This document shows positions 35,412 through 44,042 of a DNA stretch of 64,000 bases, piece after piece. The stretch covers positions 186,001 to 250,000 of the forward strand of contig JAQYLI010000017.1 in NCBI GenBank assembly GCA_028720105.1. The letters are read 5' to 3'. A program made the translations under genes and the position numbers. This stretch comes from Oscillospiraceae bacterium. GTDB lineage: Bacteria > Bacillota > Clostridia > Oscillospirales > Ruminococcaceae. Within the stretch, counting starts at the first letter, position 1. Each line of letters opens with the position of its first letter. The notes under the pieces were generated by a model. The model did not search any database and had not been told where the DNA came from. It saw only the letters and a list, made by a program, of their open reading frames with translations.

Positions 35412-35887
35412 AATGTATCATTCCTTTCACAGCCTTGTATCATCTTTTTTGTATATAAATATCCCGCTCCGAACAGCGTCAGTCCCAGTGCCGCCGTCAT
35501 TACGGAGAATAAATTTCCGTTTATTCCCGAAGCATTCTCGATCTCGGAAAAGGGGAGCCTTGAAATTATGCAGCAAAGCTTATCCGCCGCAAGACCGATT
35601 TCACTGAATTTAAGCGTGCTTACCCGTGATATAAGAAGCTGTACCACAGGCGGAATAACAAGCCACATACACATTGCCCCGGCAAAGTGCTTTCTCATTC
35701 TCAGCCCGTTTAAGAAAGACGCTGCAAACCAGCATACAAGAACAAGCACCGCCGCCGCTCCTCTCACAAGACCTGCCGCCTCATCGGGTATCATATCGTC
35801 TCTTCCCACGCAGGCGGAGACATATGAAACGCACAGGCAGAGTGCAATATCCTCGGTCACGGAGGACTGATAAAAGGACAGCTTCAC
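35408..35887 (-). CDS. Unrecognised integral membrane protein
   Basis: A 159-residue protein with about four membrane helices (near residues 15-35, 45-62, 70-90 and 128-147). There are no diagnostic motifs. It overlaps both neighbours by ATGA, so it is translationally coupled with the EpsG-like protein upstream and the secreted protein downstream. A role as an accessory factor in export or assembly of the polymer is plausible but inferred. Confidence 0.65.
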   Translation of the reverse strand: MKLSFYQSSVTEDIALCLCVSYVSACVGRDDMIPDEAAGLVRGAAAVLVLVCWFAASFLNGLRMRKHFAGAMCMWLVIPPVVQLLISRVSTLKFSEIGLAADKLCCIISRLPFSEIENASGINGNLFSVMTAALGLTLFGAGYLYTKKMIQGCERNDTL

Positions 35888-36984
35888 TTGACCTCCGCCC
35901 TTTCAAATATGGTTTTATATGGCACAACGCCATTGTAATTGCTGTTTATGAGCAGGGCATAATTTCCCGAAAGCAGGAGCACCGCCGCAAGCAGAGCCGC
36001 AAGACCTGCGCCCTTTTTTCTCTTTTCGGCAATGTCCGAAAGAGCGGCAATTATTTTCGGCGCTCCGAGACACACTCCGGGGATAAAAAACAGCAGTGCA
36101 AGCCTTGAAACAATGGCGTATCTTGAGCCGATAAGCTCGAAGAAAAAAGCGGCAAACGAACACCATATTATCAGATTGATACTGCGTTTTTCGCCCTTCA
36201 TACGATTTCTGAGAGCAAACGCTGCTCCGAAAAGCACGCCGAACATCACCGTGTATAAGATCGGCAGACCGTTTACCATATCTCTGCTGCTCTCCATCTT
36301 ATAATCCGAATAGACAAACCTTGTAACAAACCTTAACGCCTGTTCGGAAAAGATATACGCCCCTGCCGACAGCGCCGCCGTCACAGCGAGGGTGATCATA
36401 TTCCAGTCAATATAAACAAATATAAAGCAGGGAAGCAGAAACAGCGCAGAACGGTGAAACGCAGATGCAAACAGTATCAGAAGCAGATATCTCACACGGC
36501 AGCCCTTTACAGCGTATTCAAAGGCAAAAGCGCATATTATCGCCGCTATGAATTGGCGCATAAAATTCATTGAATTAAAAAGCAGCCCCATACCCAGAAA
36601 AGCTGCAGCGCTTATCCACGGGTTGTCCGAATGACGGTATATATAAGTCATAAGGGGCGGATATATAAGCAGTGATATAAGGGGAAACACTGCCGCATAA
36701 TCCGAGGTGAAGATGTTCAGAAGCTTTAAGAGATAAAACAGACCTATTTCCTGCCTGTCCCCACGAAGCTCGTCAAAATCCACGAAATTCAGATCATAGT
36801 ACCAGCCTGCGTAAAGGTTGTAATCATAGCCCACGCCGAAGCGCAGGGCGGATATAAGAGTAAGCGCCGCTCCCGCCAGAATACAGTACAGCAGGACGGT
36901 CCTGCTCTCTTTTTTTTCGCACAGTCCGCACATTGGTATACCCAATACCGCAGACAGCAGGAAAATGATCCAATATACAGCCAT
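35884..36984 (-). CDS. EpsG-family (Wzy-like) membrane protein
   Basis: A 366-residue protein with about ten membrane helices. The EpsG-type motif LRFGVGYDYNLYAGWY is near residue 45, NSMNFMRQFIAAIIC near 145 and FHRSALFLLPCFI near 175. EpsG proteins are thought to polymerise exopolysaccharide. It is the second polymerase-like protein in the region, next to the one encoded at 29268, so two surface polymers may be made here. It starts the operon after a consensus promoter. Confidence 0.85.
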   Translation of the reverse strand: MAVYWIIFLLSAVLGIPMCGLCEKKESRTVLLYCILAGAALTLISALRFGVGYDYNLYAGWYYDLNFVDFDELRGDRQEIGLFYLLKLLNIFTSDYAAVFPLISLLIYPPLMTYIYRHSDNPWISAAAFLGMGLLFNSMNFMRQFIAAIICAFAFEYAVKGCRVRYLLLILFASAFHRSALFLLPCFIFVYIDWNMITLAVTAALSAGAYIFSEQALRFVTRFVYSDYKMESSRDMVNGLPILYTVMFGVLFGAAFALRNRMKGEKRSINLIIWCSFAAFFFELIGSRYAIVSRLALLFFIPGVCLGAPKIIAALSDIAEKRKKGAGLAALLAAVLLLSGNYALLINSNYNGVVPYKTIFERAEVK

Positions 36985-37015
36985 AGCGTCCTCTTTTCAC
37001 ACCTATCTAAGTTTA

Positions 37016-37044
37016 ATTATACTATTTCTTTTCCCGGTTGTCAA
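37016..37044 (-). promoter_or_regulatory. Promoter of the EpsG operon
   Basis: Reverse strand TTGACA, 17-bp spacer, TATAAT, exact consensus, 32 bases before the start. Confidence 0.88.
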
Positions 37045-37055
37045 GGCGGTTTTGC

Positions 37056-37086
37056 AAAAAAAGAGGACAGGGTCTCCCCTGCCCTC
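37056..37086 (-). terminator. Terminator of the cellulase gene
   Basis: Reverse strand stem GAGGGCAGGG/CCCTGTCCTC (one G-T) followed by seven T. Confidence 0.9.
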
Positions 37087-37104
37087 GAACAGCGTCCGAA
37101 AAAA

Positions 37105-38787
37105 TTATTTAGCCGCCTTAACAATAGCCTCAACTATCTCGGGATATTGAAATTCCTTGTTCTCTCTGCTGTAAACGCCGAAGCATTCACCGCCGCTTCT
37201 CTTGCCCGAGTTGTTGTCCCAGAGAACGCAGGGGATATTGTACTTTCCTGCGCCGCTTACATAGTATGTCGCCCAGGCAACACGGTCATCAAGGTTTTTC
37301 TTGTTGGTTGCGCCGAACTCGCCGATAACAACGGGAATACCCTTGCTTACGAAAATGCTGTTAAGCTCCTTGAAGAACTTGTCAAGCTCTTTCTTGTCAT
37401 TGTCGGAGAATTTTCCCGAGCCGTTTGCGTCCATTGCGAAGAAATAGGGGCTATATGCGTGAACGGAAACGATAAGCCTGTCGTCGTCGGGAAGCTGCAT
37501 CTGCTTGAGAATATTTGTGGAGGAAGTAGCCGCATATGTAGGCACCATAATGTGACGGTATGCGTTGTTGCCGCCTGTTTTGCGGATAGCGCTCACGATC
37601 TTCTCATTGAGAGTGTAAACCACTTCTCTCTCCTCGGCAGTACCGCCCGACCATTCCTTTGCACTGCCCTCGGTACGGGGTTCGTTCAGGGTCTCGAAGA
37701 TAAGATGCTCATCGTAATCCTTGAAGGTGTTTGCTATCTGAGTCCAGAGGGTGGTCATCTTCTTAACGGAATTGTTAAGAGTGTTCTCGCTCTTTACGCA
37801 GCCGCTGATATCATAGTAGCTGTTGTCGTGATGGGAATTGAGGATAACATAAACGCCGTTGCCGTATGCATAATCAACGACCTCCTTGACGCGCTTCATC
37901 CATTCCCGGTCCACATTGCCCTTGGAGTCGCAGTGCTTGCCCCAGGACACGGGTATTCTTATGGTCTTGAAGCCTGCCTCGCAGATATCGTCAATCATAT
38001 CCTTGGTGGTCTTGGGATTGCCCCAGGCAGTTTCGGAGCCGAGACCGTTTCCGAGAGCATCAAGAGAGTTGCCCAGGTTCCAGCCTGCGCCCATATCCTT
38101 AACGATATCCATAGAGGATTTCTTGGTGTCAAAGCCGTTTGTAGCCTTGGCTATAGTTTTATTTGCGGTGCTGTCCGACTTCTGTTCCGCCGTCTTGTCG
38201 GAGGAGTCCGATGCAGTTACCTTGACGGTGACAACAGCGCTTTTTCCGCTTCCGTCGGTGGACTTTACGGTGATCTTTGCAGTACCTGCCTTAACGGCGG
38301 TAACAACGCCCTTGGAGCTTACTGTTGCCACGCTCTTGTCGGAGGTTGCATAGCTCAGCTTCTTATTTGAAGCGTTGGAGGGGGAAACTGTGGGCTTAAT
38401 TGTGTATGTGCCGCCCTTCTTGACGGTCACGCTCTTTTCCGAAACGGTAACGGAGGACACCTTCGTTCCTACAGTAACCTCTACGGCAGCCTGTGCCTTT
38501 GTACCCTTTACCTTCACGGTAACGGTGGCGCTGCCGTTCTTAACACCTGTTACCTTTCCCTGAGAGGTAACAGTGACAACATTCTTGTCGGAGGTAGACC
38601 ATTCAAGAGTGTAGTCCTTCTTTCCCGACACCTCGGGAGTAAGTGTGACCGACTTGCCCTTAGCAATTGTAATCGTTTTCCACGGCAGAGATACTGCTGC
38701 CTCAGCTGCGCTTACGGAAAATCCCATTGTGCAGCAAAGACTAAGCACCATAGCCATGGAGATCAGCAATGACAAAATTCTCTTCAT
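37105..38787 (-). CDS. Secreted GH5 endoglucanase with two Big_2 domains
   Basis: A 560-residue extracellular endo-beta-glucanase. A signal peptide (to about residue 28, MGFSVSA) is followed by two Ig-like Big_2 domains (about 32-105 and 108-190), with repeats such as WSTSDKNVVTVTSQGKVTGV and YATSDKSVATVSSKGVVTAV. A Ser/Asp/Lys linker leads to the GH5 catalytic domain (about 225-560). Its landmarks are GWNLGNSLDA, IRIPVSWG, LNSHHD, FETLNEPR (acid/base Glu) and VVIGEFGAT (nucleophile Glu). No dockerin or carbohydrate-binding module is seen. AAAGGA 9 bases upstream selects the ATG at 38787. A 14-bp hairpin lies in the leader. Confidence 0.93.
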   Translation of the reverse strand: MKRILSLLISMAMVLSLCCTMGFSVSAAEAAVSLPWKTITIAKGKSVTLTPEVSGKKDYTLEWSTSDKNVVTVTSQGKVTGVKNGSATVTVKVKGTKAQAAVEVTVGTKVSSVTVSEKSVTVKKGGTYTIKPTVSPSNASNKKLSYATSDKSVATVSSKGVVTAVKAGTAKITVKSTDGSGKSAVVTVKVTASDSSDKTAEQKSDSTANKTIAKATNGFDTKKSSMDIVKDMGAGWNLGNSLDALGNGLGSETAWGNPKTTKDMIDDICEAGFKTIRIPVSWGKHCDSKGNVDREWMKRVKEVVDYAYGNGVYVILNSHHDNSYYDISGCVKSENTLNNSVKKMTTLWTQIANTFKDYDEHLIFETLNEPRTEGSAKEWSGGTAEEREVVYTLNEKIVSAIRKTGGNNAYRHIMVPTYAATSSTNILKQMQLPDDDRLIVSVHAYSPYFFAMDANGSGKFSDNDKKELDKFFKELNSIFVSKGIPVVIGEFGATNKKNLDDRVAWATYYVSGAGKYNIPCVLWDNNSGKRSGGECFGVYSRENKEFQYPEIVEAIVKAAK

Positions 38788-38809
38788 CTGCTTCATTCCT
38801 TTCATATCA

Positions 38810-38842
38810 GGTCCTTCCCCATACCCGCTATGGGGAAGGACC
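38810..38842. promoter_or_regulatory. Perfect 14-bp hairpin in the cellulase leader
   Basis: GGTCCTTCCCCATA (38810-38823) pairs with TATGGGGAAGGACC (38829-38842) round a 5-base loop. It lies between the promoter and the ribosome site of the cellulase mRNA and could protect its 5' end or be a binding site. On the forward strand it is followed by a T-rich run, so it could also stop antisense transcription. Confidence 0.6.
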
Positions 38843-38859
38843 ATTTTTATATATATTTT

Positions 38860-38888
38860 ATTTTACCATTAACGCAGAGTAATTTCAA
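38860..38888 (-). promoter_or_regulatory. Promoter of the cellulase gene
   Basis: Reverse strand TTGAAA, 17-bp spacer, TAAAAT, giving a leader of about 65 bases that contains the 14-bp hairpin. Confidence 0.65.
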
Positions 38889-38916
38889 TTAACATATCAT
38901 ATGAACTTGCGCCCTG

Positions 38917-39366
38917 TTATTTATTGTTTTTGCCCAAGCGGTCAAAAAGCTTGAATATGAGGAACATAAATACCGCCCCGAAAGCCGCGCCGCAGATATC
39001 AATAACCACGTCCATAGCCATACACGCCCGTCCCGGGACAAAATACTGGTGCAGCTCATCAGAAACGGCGTAGAGTCCGCCGAAAGCTGTGGATAAAAGC
39101 AGCCGTTTTCCCTGCCTTTTGTCTGTTCCAGCCCATCTCATTCCGAAATACACTGCCGCACCCAGGGCAGCGTATTCCAGAAAATGAGCGCTCTTTCTGA
39201 CAATTACAGTAAGAAGCTCGCCGCCCACATTTTCCTCTCCCGCAGCCGCCGTAATGACCCCGTCGCTCAGCACTGTTGACTCGTCACCCGTCTGGGCGGA
39301 AAAGAAGAATATGACAGCCATTATAACAACTGCAGGAATAAACCCGAGAAGCTTTTTCAGTCTCAT
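38917..39366 (-). CDS. VanZ-family membrane protein
   Basis: A 149-residue protein with four membrane helices and VanZ-like motifs: FFFSAQTGDES, RKSAHFLEYAALGAAVYF, SDELHQYFVPGRACMAMDVVID. VanZ proteins are linked to glycopeptide resistance but are widespread with unclear role. Its ATG overlaps the beta-glucosidase stop, so the two are translated together; the reason for that pairing is unknown. Confidence 0.85.
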   Translation of the reverse strand: MRLKKLLGFIPAVVIMAVIFFFSAQTGDESTVLSDGVITAAAGEENVGGELLTVIVRKSAHFLEYAALGAAVYFGMRWAGTDKRQGKRLLLSTAFGGLYAVSDELHQYFVPGRACMAMDVVIDICGAAFGAVFMFLIFKLFDRLGKNNK

Positions 39367-41492
39367 ACAAGTCTGAACTCCGTCCGATTTTCCGTGGTGC
39401 TGTCGGGACCGATATACAGGATAAAGCTGCCCTTTTCGGCGGTATGATCCATATTTATATCGTAAAATCTCAGCATCTTTTCGGTTATCTCAAAGGAAAC
39501 GGTCTGCTCCTCACCGGGGGCGAGGGATATTTTCTTAAAAGCTTTAAGCTCTCTCAGCGGACGGACAACACTGCCCTTAACATCGCGGATATAAAGCTGA
39601 ACCACCTCTTTGCCCGCTCTGTCACCCGTATTCTTCACCCTTACGCTTGCGGTTATCCCACCGTCTGCCGTAAGGATATCCCTGTCAAGAGCAATGGGAG
39701 AATATTCAAAGCTTGTGTAGGAAAGTCCGAAGCCAAAGGGATACAGAGGGATATTGGGAGCGTCCATATAATTGGAGAGGAAGGGTATAAATTCCTTTAC
39801 CCCGTTGTCCTTTGGTCTGCCCGTGTTAAATGCGCTGTAGCTCAGGGGAAGCTGTCCCGAGCAGTAGGGGAAGCTCATTGAAAGCCTGCCCGAGGGAGAA
39901 GCCTTTCCCGAAAGTATGTCCGCCGCCCCCAGACAGCCTGCTGTCCCCGGGAGCCAAAGCTCCATAACAGCTGCCGCTTTTTCGGCGATTTCGGGTATTG
40001 CAAGAGGTCTGCCGCCAAAAAGGAGCACCACTGTATTGGGATTAACCGCGGATATTTCCTCAAACAGCCGCTTCTGACCCTCGGGGAGAGATATATCCGT
40101 GCGGCTTCTTGACTCTCCCGTTCCAAGCTGGTCTTCGCCCAGAGCAAGAATTACGGCTTCTGCGCTCTTTGCGGCAGCGATAGCTTTTTCATCGGGAGTG
40201 TCGGAGGGGATAAACTGAAATTCAATATCGGAGCAAACCTCCTCGAGAGCAGCTCTCAGGGTAACGGTTTTTGAATTGTCCGCAAAAATTGCCCAGGAGC
40301 CTACTATATCCCTGCTCTCGCAGAGGGAGCCTATAACGGCAATTTTCTTTGCCCTGAGAGGAAGTATGCCGTTGTTCTTGAGCAGCACACTACATTCCGC
40401 AGCCGCCTTTCGTGACAGCTCCATATGCTCCCTGCAGCAATGAAGCTGTTTTTCCTCCTCCTCAGAAGCGTCCTTGTAGGGATTTTCAAAAAGTCCAAGC
40501 TTGTTTTTGAGTTTAAGCACACGCATTACAGCTTCGTCAAGCAGGCTTTCGGACACCTCGCCGCTCTTTACAAGCTCCTCAAGGTTATTAAGATAGCAGT
40601 CGGACATCATATCAATGTCCACACCCGAATTTATGGCTTTTTCGGCAGCGTCACGGCTGTCTTCCGCCGCTCCGTGGATAACAGTCTCGCCGATAGCGTT
40701 ATAGTCGCTGATAAGAACGCCCTCAAAGCCCATTTTGTCTCTCAGAATATCACGAAGAAGCTTTCGGGATATGGTGCAGGGAATACGGTCAAGAGTGTTA
40801 AAGGCAGTCATAGCCATTTCCGCTCCCGCATTTACAGCTGCCTCGTAAGCGAGAAGATAGTCCTCGAAAAGAGTTCTTTCCGAAAGCTCAGCAACGTTAT
40901 AATCTCTGCCCGACTGCACCGCACCGTAGGCGGCAAAATGCTTGAAGCAGGAGGCAACTCTGCCCTTGTCTCCGCAGTTTTCCCCCTGAAAGCCCCTCAC
41001 CATTGCGGCGGTCATTTTTGAATTAAGGCAGGGGTCCTCCCCGAAGCTTTCCATACACCGTCCCCAGCGGCTGTCACGGGCAAGATCCGCCATTGGCGAA
41101 AATGTAACGTGTATGCCTGCCGCCGAAGCCTCCTTTGCGGCAGTTTCGGCAGTCTCCCTTACAAGCTCGGGGTCAAAGCTTGCTCCGAGGGCAATGGGAA
41201 CGGGAAATGCGGTCTTGTAGCCGTGAATAACGTCCGCCATAAACATTGCAGGGATATGGTGGGGCTGTTCCTTTATAAATTCGTCCTGAAGCTTTGTAAG
41301 CCTTGCGGCTCCGTCCGAGCCTAAAATACTGCCCAAGCGGTACGCCTTGTTATCCGTGAGATGAAAGGCGGCGGCAGGACCTGTTAGGAAGTCCTCTCCC
41401 CCGTAAAAATCGCCGTTAAGCTGGACAAGCTGCTCTGCCTTTTCCGCAACGGTCATATCCTGTAAAAGCTCCGAAAGCTGTTTTTCGGTCAT
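39363..41492 (-). CDS. Family 3 beta-glucosidase
   Basis: A 709-residue GH3 enzyme that would hydrolyse cellobiose and other beta-glucosides. The N-terminal TIM barrel includes FKHFAAYGAVQSGRDYN and the nucleophile Asp in GVLISDYNAIGE. The alpha/beta sandwich (from AVIGSLCESRDIVGSW) and a C-terminal fibronectin-III-like domain (RVKNTGDRAGKEVVQLYIRD) complete the usual order. No signal peptide is present, so it should act inside the cell on imported oligosaccharides from the secreted cellulase. The ATG at 41492 is favoured by AAAGGA 9 bases upstream. Confidence 0.95.
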   Translation of the reverse strand: MTEKQLSELLQDMTVAEKAEQLVQLNGDFYGGEDFLTGPAAAFHLTDNKAYRLGSILGSDGAARLTKLQDEFIKEQPHHIPAMFMADVIHGYKTAFPVPIALGASFDPELVRETAETAAKEASAAGIHVTFSPMADLARDSRWGRCMESFGEDPCLNSKMTAAMVRGFQGENCGDKGRVASCFKHFAAYGAVQSGRDYNVAELSERTLFEDYLLAYEAAVNAGAEMAMTAFNTLDRIPCTISRKLLRDILRDKMGFEGVLISDYNAIGETVIHGAAEDSRDAAEKAINSGVDIDMMSDCYLNNLEELVKSGEVSESLLDEAVMRVLKLKNKLGLFENPYKDASEEEEKQLHCCREHMELSRKAAAECSVLLKNNGILPLRAKKIAVIGSLCESRDIVGSWAIFADNSKTVTLRAALEEVCSDIEFQFIPSDTPDEKAIAAAKSAEAVILALGEDQLGTGESRSRTDISLPEGQKRLFEEISAVNPNTVVLLFGGRPLAIPEIAEKAAAVMELWLPGTAGCLGAADILSGKASPSGRLSMSFPYCSGQLPLSYSAFNTGRPKDNGVKEFIPFLSNYMDAPNIPLYPFGFGLSYTSFEYSPIALDRDILTADGGITASVRVKNTGDRAGKEVVQLYIRDVKGSVVRPLRELKAFKKISLAPGEEQTVSFEITEKMLRFYDINMDHTAEKGSFILYIGPDSTTENRTEFRLV

Positions 41493-41536
41493 ATAAGTCA
41501 TTCCTTTCCATAATTTTATCCAATAACGTTACTCAA

Positions 41537-41565
41537 AGTTTATCATAAATTTCCCCTTACGTCAA
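41537..41565 (-). promoter_or_regulatory. Promoter of the GH3-vanZ operon
   Basis: Reverse strand TTGACG, 17-bp spacer, TAAACT, 45 bases before the start. Confidence 0.65.
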
Positions 41566-41684
41566 CCGTTTTTCGGCACTTTTGTCTGAAAACAGCAATG
41601 TAATGAACAGCTTTCTTTTTCTGAATTTACGGCAAATAGAAAAGGCTGAGGCGTAAAAGAAACGTTAATTTTCGCTTTCTCCCC

Positions 41685-41713
41685 TTGTAATTTCTGTTAT
41701 GATATGTTATAAT
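41685..41713 (+). promoter_or_regulatory. Promoter of the SprA-like gene
   Basis: TTGTAA, 17-bp spacer, TATAAT, 31 bases before the start. Confidence 0.75.
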
Positions 41714-41744
41714 TTAAAAAACATTGCAGGGGGAGGGGAAATGT

Positions 41745-42320
41745 ATGGGAATATCGCCTTTAGGAACGGGCACCGATGCTCTCGGAGGCTTTACCTCCGG
41801 GGGAGACACAGGCACCAATATACAGCGAAAGCTTACAGAGCTTAAAAAGCAGCGGGAAGAATTTGAAAGCGCAAAAAACAAAGTCACCGACAAAAATGCT
41901 CTGTCAAACAAAATAGCCGCTCTCGACAGGCGGATAAGCAACCTTGAAAGCAGGCTCGAGAAGCTCCGGGAAGAAAACGGCGAATGTCAGACCTGCAAGA
42001 ACCGCAAATACAGGGACGGCTCCGACGATCCCGGAGTTTCCTTCAAGACCGCCTCGAAAATAGCTCCCGAAGCTGCTGCGTCGGCAGTCCGCGGTCACGA
42101 GATGGAGCACGTTTACCGCAATCAGGCAAAAGCCGAAAGAGAAGGCAGGGAGGTAGTCTCCCAGACCGTTACGCTGAAAACGGGCATATGTCCCGAGTGC
42201 GGCAAGCCCTATATTGCAGGGGGCGAGACAAGAACCGTTACAAAAGCGAAAAACGAGCCCGACTTTTCCGTCGGAACGGAAACGGACGCTAAGGGAAGTA
42301 TTTTTGATACGGTAGCGTAA
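41745..42320 (+). CDS. SprA-related putative zinc metalloprotease
   Basis: A 191-residue soluble protein. A Gly-rich N-terminus precedes a coiled coil (residues about 30-75, LTELKKQREEFESAKNK). CQTCKNRKYRDGSDDPGVSF follows, then the HExxH zinc motif in VRGHEMEHVYRNQA and a second CxxC in CPECGKPYIAGGETRT. This arrangement matches the SprA-related family common in Clostridia and Campylobacterota. No signal peptide is visible, so its target would be internal or it uses an unusual export route. The ATG at 41745 follows GGGAGGGG by 6 bases. The physiological role is not known to me. Confidence 0.75.
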   Translation: MGISPLGTGTDALGGFTSGGDTGTNIQRKLTELKKQREEFESAKNKVTDKNALSNKIAALDRRISNLESRLEKLREENGECQTCKNRKYRDGSDDPGVSFKTASKIAPEAAASAVRGHEMEHVYRNQAKAEREGREVVSQTVTLKTGICPECGKPYIAGGETRTVTKAKNEPDFSVGTETDAKGSIFDTVA

Positions 42321-42342
42321 TACAATTCTAAAAACCAAAACA

Positions 42343-42377
42343 CAGCCGCCTTTGACTTTCATCGTCATAGGTGGCTG
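42343..42377. terminator. Hairpin between SprA-like gene and chemoreceptor
   Basis: Stem CAGCCGCCT/AGGTGGCTG with one mismatch and a T-rich stretch on the forward side, between converging genes. Confidence 0.55.
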
Positions 42378-42407
42378 CTTTGTTGTTTTTATGTAAGACT
42401 CATATCA

Positions 42408-43766
42408 TCAGTTGAACTCTTTTACGATATCGTTCATTCTCTTTACCTCGTCGGTAACGGAACGGGCGGTATCTGCGCTTTTTTCGGAGGTGCGGGATAT
42501 CTGCGCCACCACCTCGGCTATCTGATCCATCTTGATTTTCACAGCCTCGGCAGAAGCGGTCTGACCCTCGGCGAGACGCTTTATCTCCTCGGACTGTCTT
42601 GCGCTGTCCTCGGAAATGCGGATAACATCGCCCATCTTGTCGGCAATGCCCTCGGCGAGAACAGTTCCGCCTTTTACAGCCTCAATGCTTGTGGCTATGA
42701 GAGAGGAGGTGTTCTTTGCAGCCTCGGCGGATTTGTTTGCGAGATTTCTTACCTCGTCCGCAACTACCGCGAAGCCCTTGCCTGCGTCGCCTGCTCTTGC
42801 AGCCTCAACTGCGGCGTTAAGAGCAAGGATATTTGTCTGGAAGGCAATGTCCTCAATGGTCTTGATAATGCTCTCGATCTCTCTCGAAGCCTTTGCTATA
42901 TCGTCCATTGCGCTTACCATATTGCGTACCTCTTCATTGCTGGCACGAAGGGTCTCGGTGCTTTTTCTTGCAGACTCGGAAGCGCTTTCGGACTCGCTGA
43001 GGCTGAGATGAGCCTGCTTTGTGATATTTCCGATATCCGAAACGATATTTCCGATAGTAGCCTCCTGTTCCTCGGCGTCGGCGCTGAGAGAGGAGGATAT
43101 CTGCTCCATATGGGCAGCGGTGCTGTTAAGGCTCTCGGATATGCCTGCAATACGGGAAACCACGTCTCCCTGCTTTGCCATAAGCGCCTTGTTGCCGCTC
43201 ACCTGCTCGTTCATCTGCTCAAGAAGCCCGGAAGCCTCCTGCTCGGCAGTTCTTGACTGCTTGATATACTTTATGCTCTGATTGATAAAATACAGTATCA
43301 TTACCGCGCATACGTTCATTCCGATAATGCCCTTGATAAGGAACTCAAGCCCCGCGTCCTGATAGAAAAAGTTCTTGAAAAAGAGTGCGCCCACAGCGGC
43401 AATATCCATAATGACCCAGTGTATCTTAATGTTAAGGGTGTTGTAATAAACGGAAGCGATGGCCATAGAAGCCAGCATAAGGGGAAACATTCCGTGCATT
43501 TCGTGCTTTGCGGAGGATATAAGGATAATGGCAAGCAGCTGAGCCTGAGAGAGGATAATTCCCCTTAATGAGCCGCTGAGCTTGTTTTTGAGCACCATTA
43601 CCGCTGCAGGAACAATAATGCCTATTGCGATAGTCAGAACGCCTATTGCGGCAGCTCCCGTAACAAGATTTACTATTCCGAAAATAAGGCACACGCCTGC
43701 GATAAAGAGCATATGCGTTTTGATGATCTTTTCGGAGACCGCTATGGTATTATTTTTGTCCGTCAT
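42408..43766 (-). CDS. Methyl-accepting chemotaxis protein without extracellular sensor
   Basis: A 452-residue chemoreceptor-like protein. The first 165 residues form about six membrane helices with very short loops, so no outside ligand domain exists. No HAMP domain is obvious. The signalling coiled coil carries the tip [21 protein letters not shown], then [21 protein letters not shown]. It may sense membrane state, internal signals or partner proteins. It differs clearly in architecture from the dCache receptor at the window start. It has its own consensus promoter. Confidence 0.92.
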   Translation of the reverse strand: MTDKNNTIAVSEKIIKTHMLFIAGVCLIFGIVNLVTGAAAIGVLTIAIGIIVPAAVMVLKNKLSGSLRGIILSQAQLLAIILISSAKHEMHGMFPLMLASMAIASVYYNTLNIKIHWVIMDIAAVGALFFKNFFYQDAGLEFLIKGIIGMNVCAVMILYFINQSIKYIKQSRTAEQEASGLLEQMNEQVSGNKALMAKQGDVVSRIAGISESLNSTAAHMEQISSSLSADAEEQEATIGNIVSDIGNITKQAHLSLSESESASESARKSTETLRASNEEVRNMVSAMDDIAKASREIESIIKTIEDIAFQTNILALNAAVEAARAGDAGKGFAVVADEVRNLANKSAEAAKNTSSLIATSIEAVKGGTVLAEGIADKMGDVIRISEDSARQSEEIKRLAEGQTASAEAVKIKMDQIAEVVAQISRTSEKSADTARSVTDEVKRMNDIVKEFN

Positions 43767-43813
43767 AAAATTTCCAGCCTTTACGGTTTATTTTGCAGGA
43801 TAAAGTTTAATTT

Positions 43814-43842
43814 ATTATAACATATTCCGACATCAATGTCAA
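43814..43842 (-). promoter_or_regulatory. Promoter of the second chemoreceptor
   Basis: Reverse strand TTGACA, 17-bp spacer, TATAAT, exact consensus. Confidence 0.88.
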
Positions 43843-43951
43843 TCAAAAAAGCCATATTTTTTAAGTTAGCCTGAGACTGCTTCTCACATTCCCTTAAACG
43901 TTTACGACAGTTAATTTGATTTGTCGAATAAATATTTGTCTAATATACCTA

Positions 43952-43980
43952 TTGAAAAAACTGCACAGATATTTTATAAT
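43952..43980 (+). promoter_or_regulatory. Promoter of glgP
   Basis: TTGAAA, 17-bp spacer, TATAAT, 62 bases before the start. Confidence 0.82.
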
Positions 43981-44042
43981 ATTTTTAGGCAGATTTTTAC
44001 ACTTTGGGATAACCCTAAATCTGAAGAAGGAGAGAAAGAAAT

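Noticed and set aside
34767-35870. 367-codon open frame opposite the secreted and membrane protein genes
   Set aside because: Antisense to two genes joined by ATGA overlap with good ribosome sites; the predicted protein is Cys/His/Arg-rich noise.
37147-38370. 407-codon open frame opposite the cellulase gene
   Set aside because: Antisense to the conserved GH5 and Big_2 coding region; composition is that of a shadow frame.
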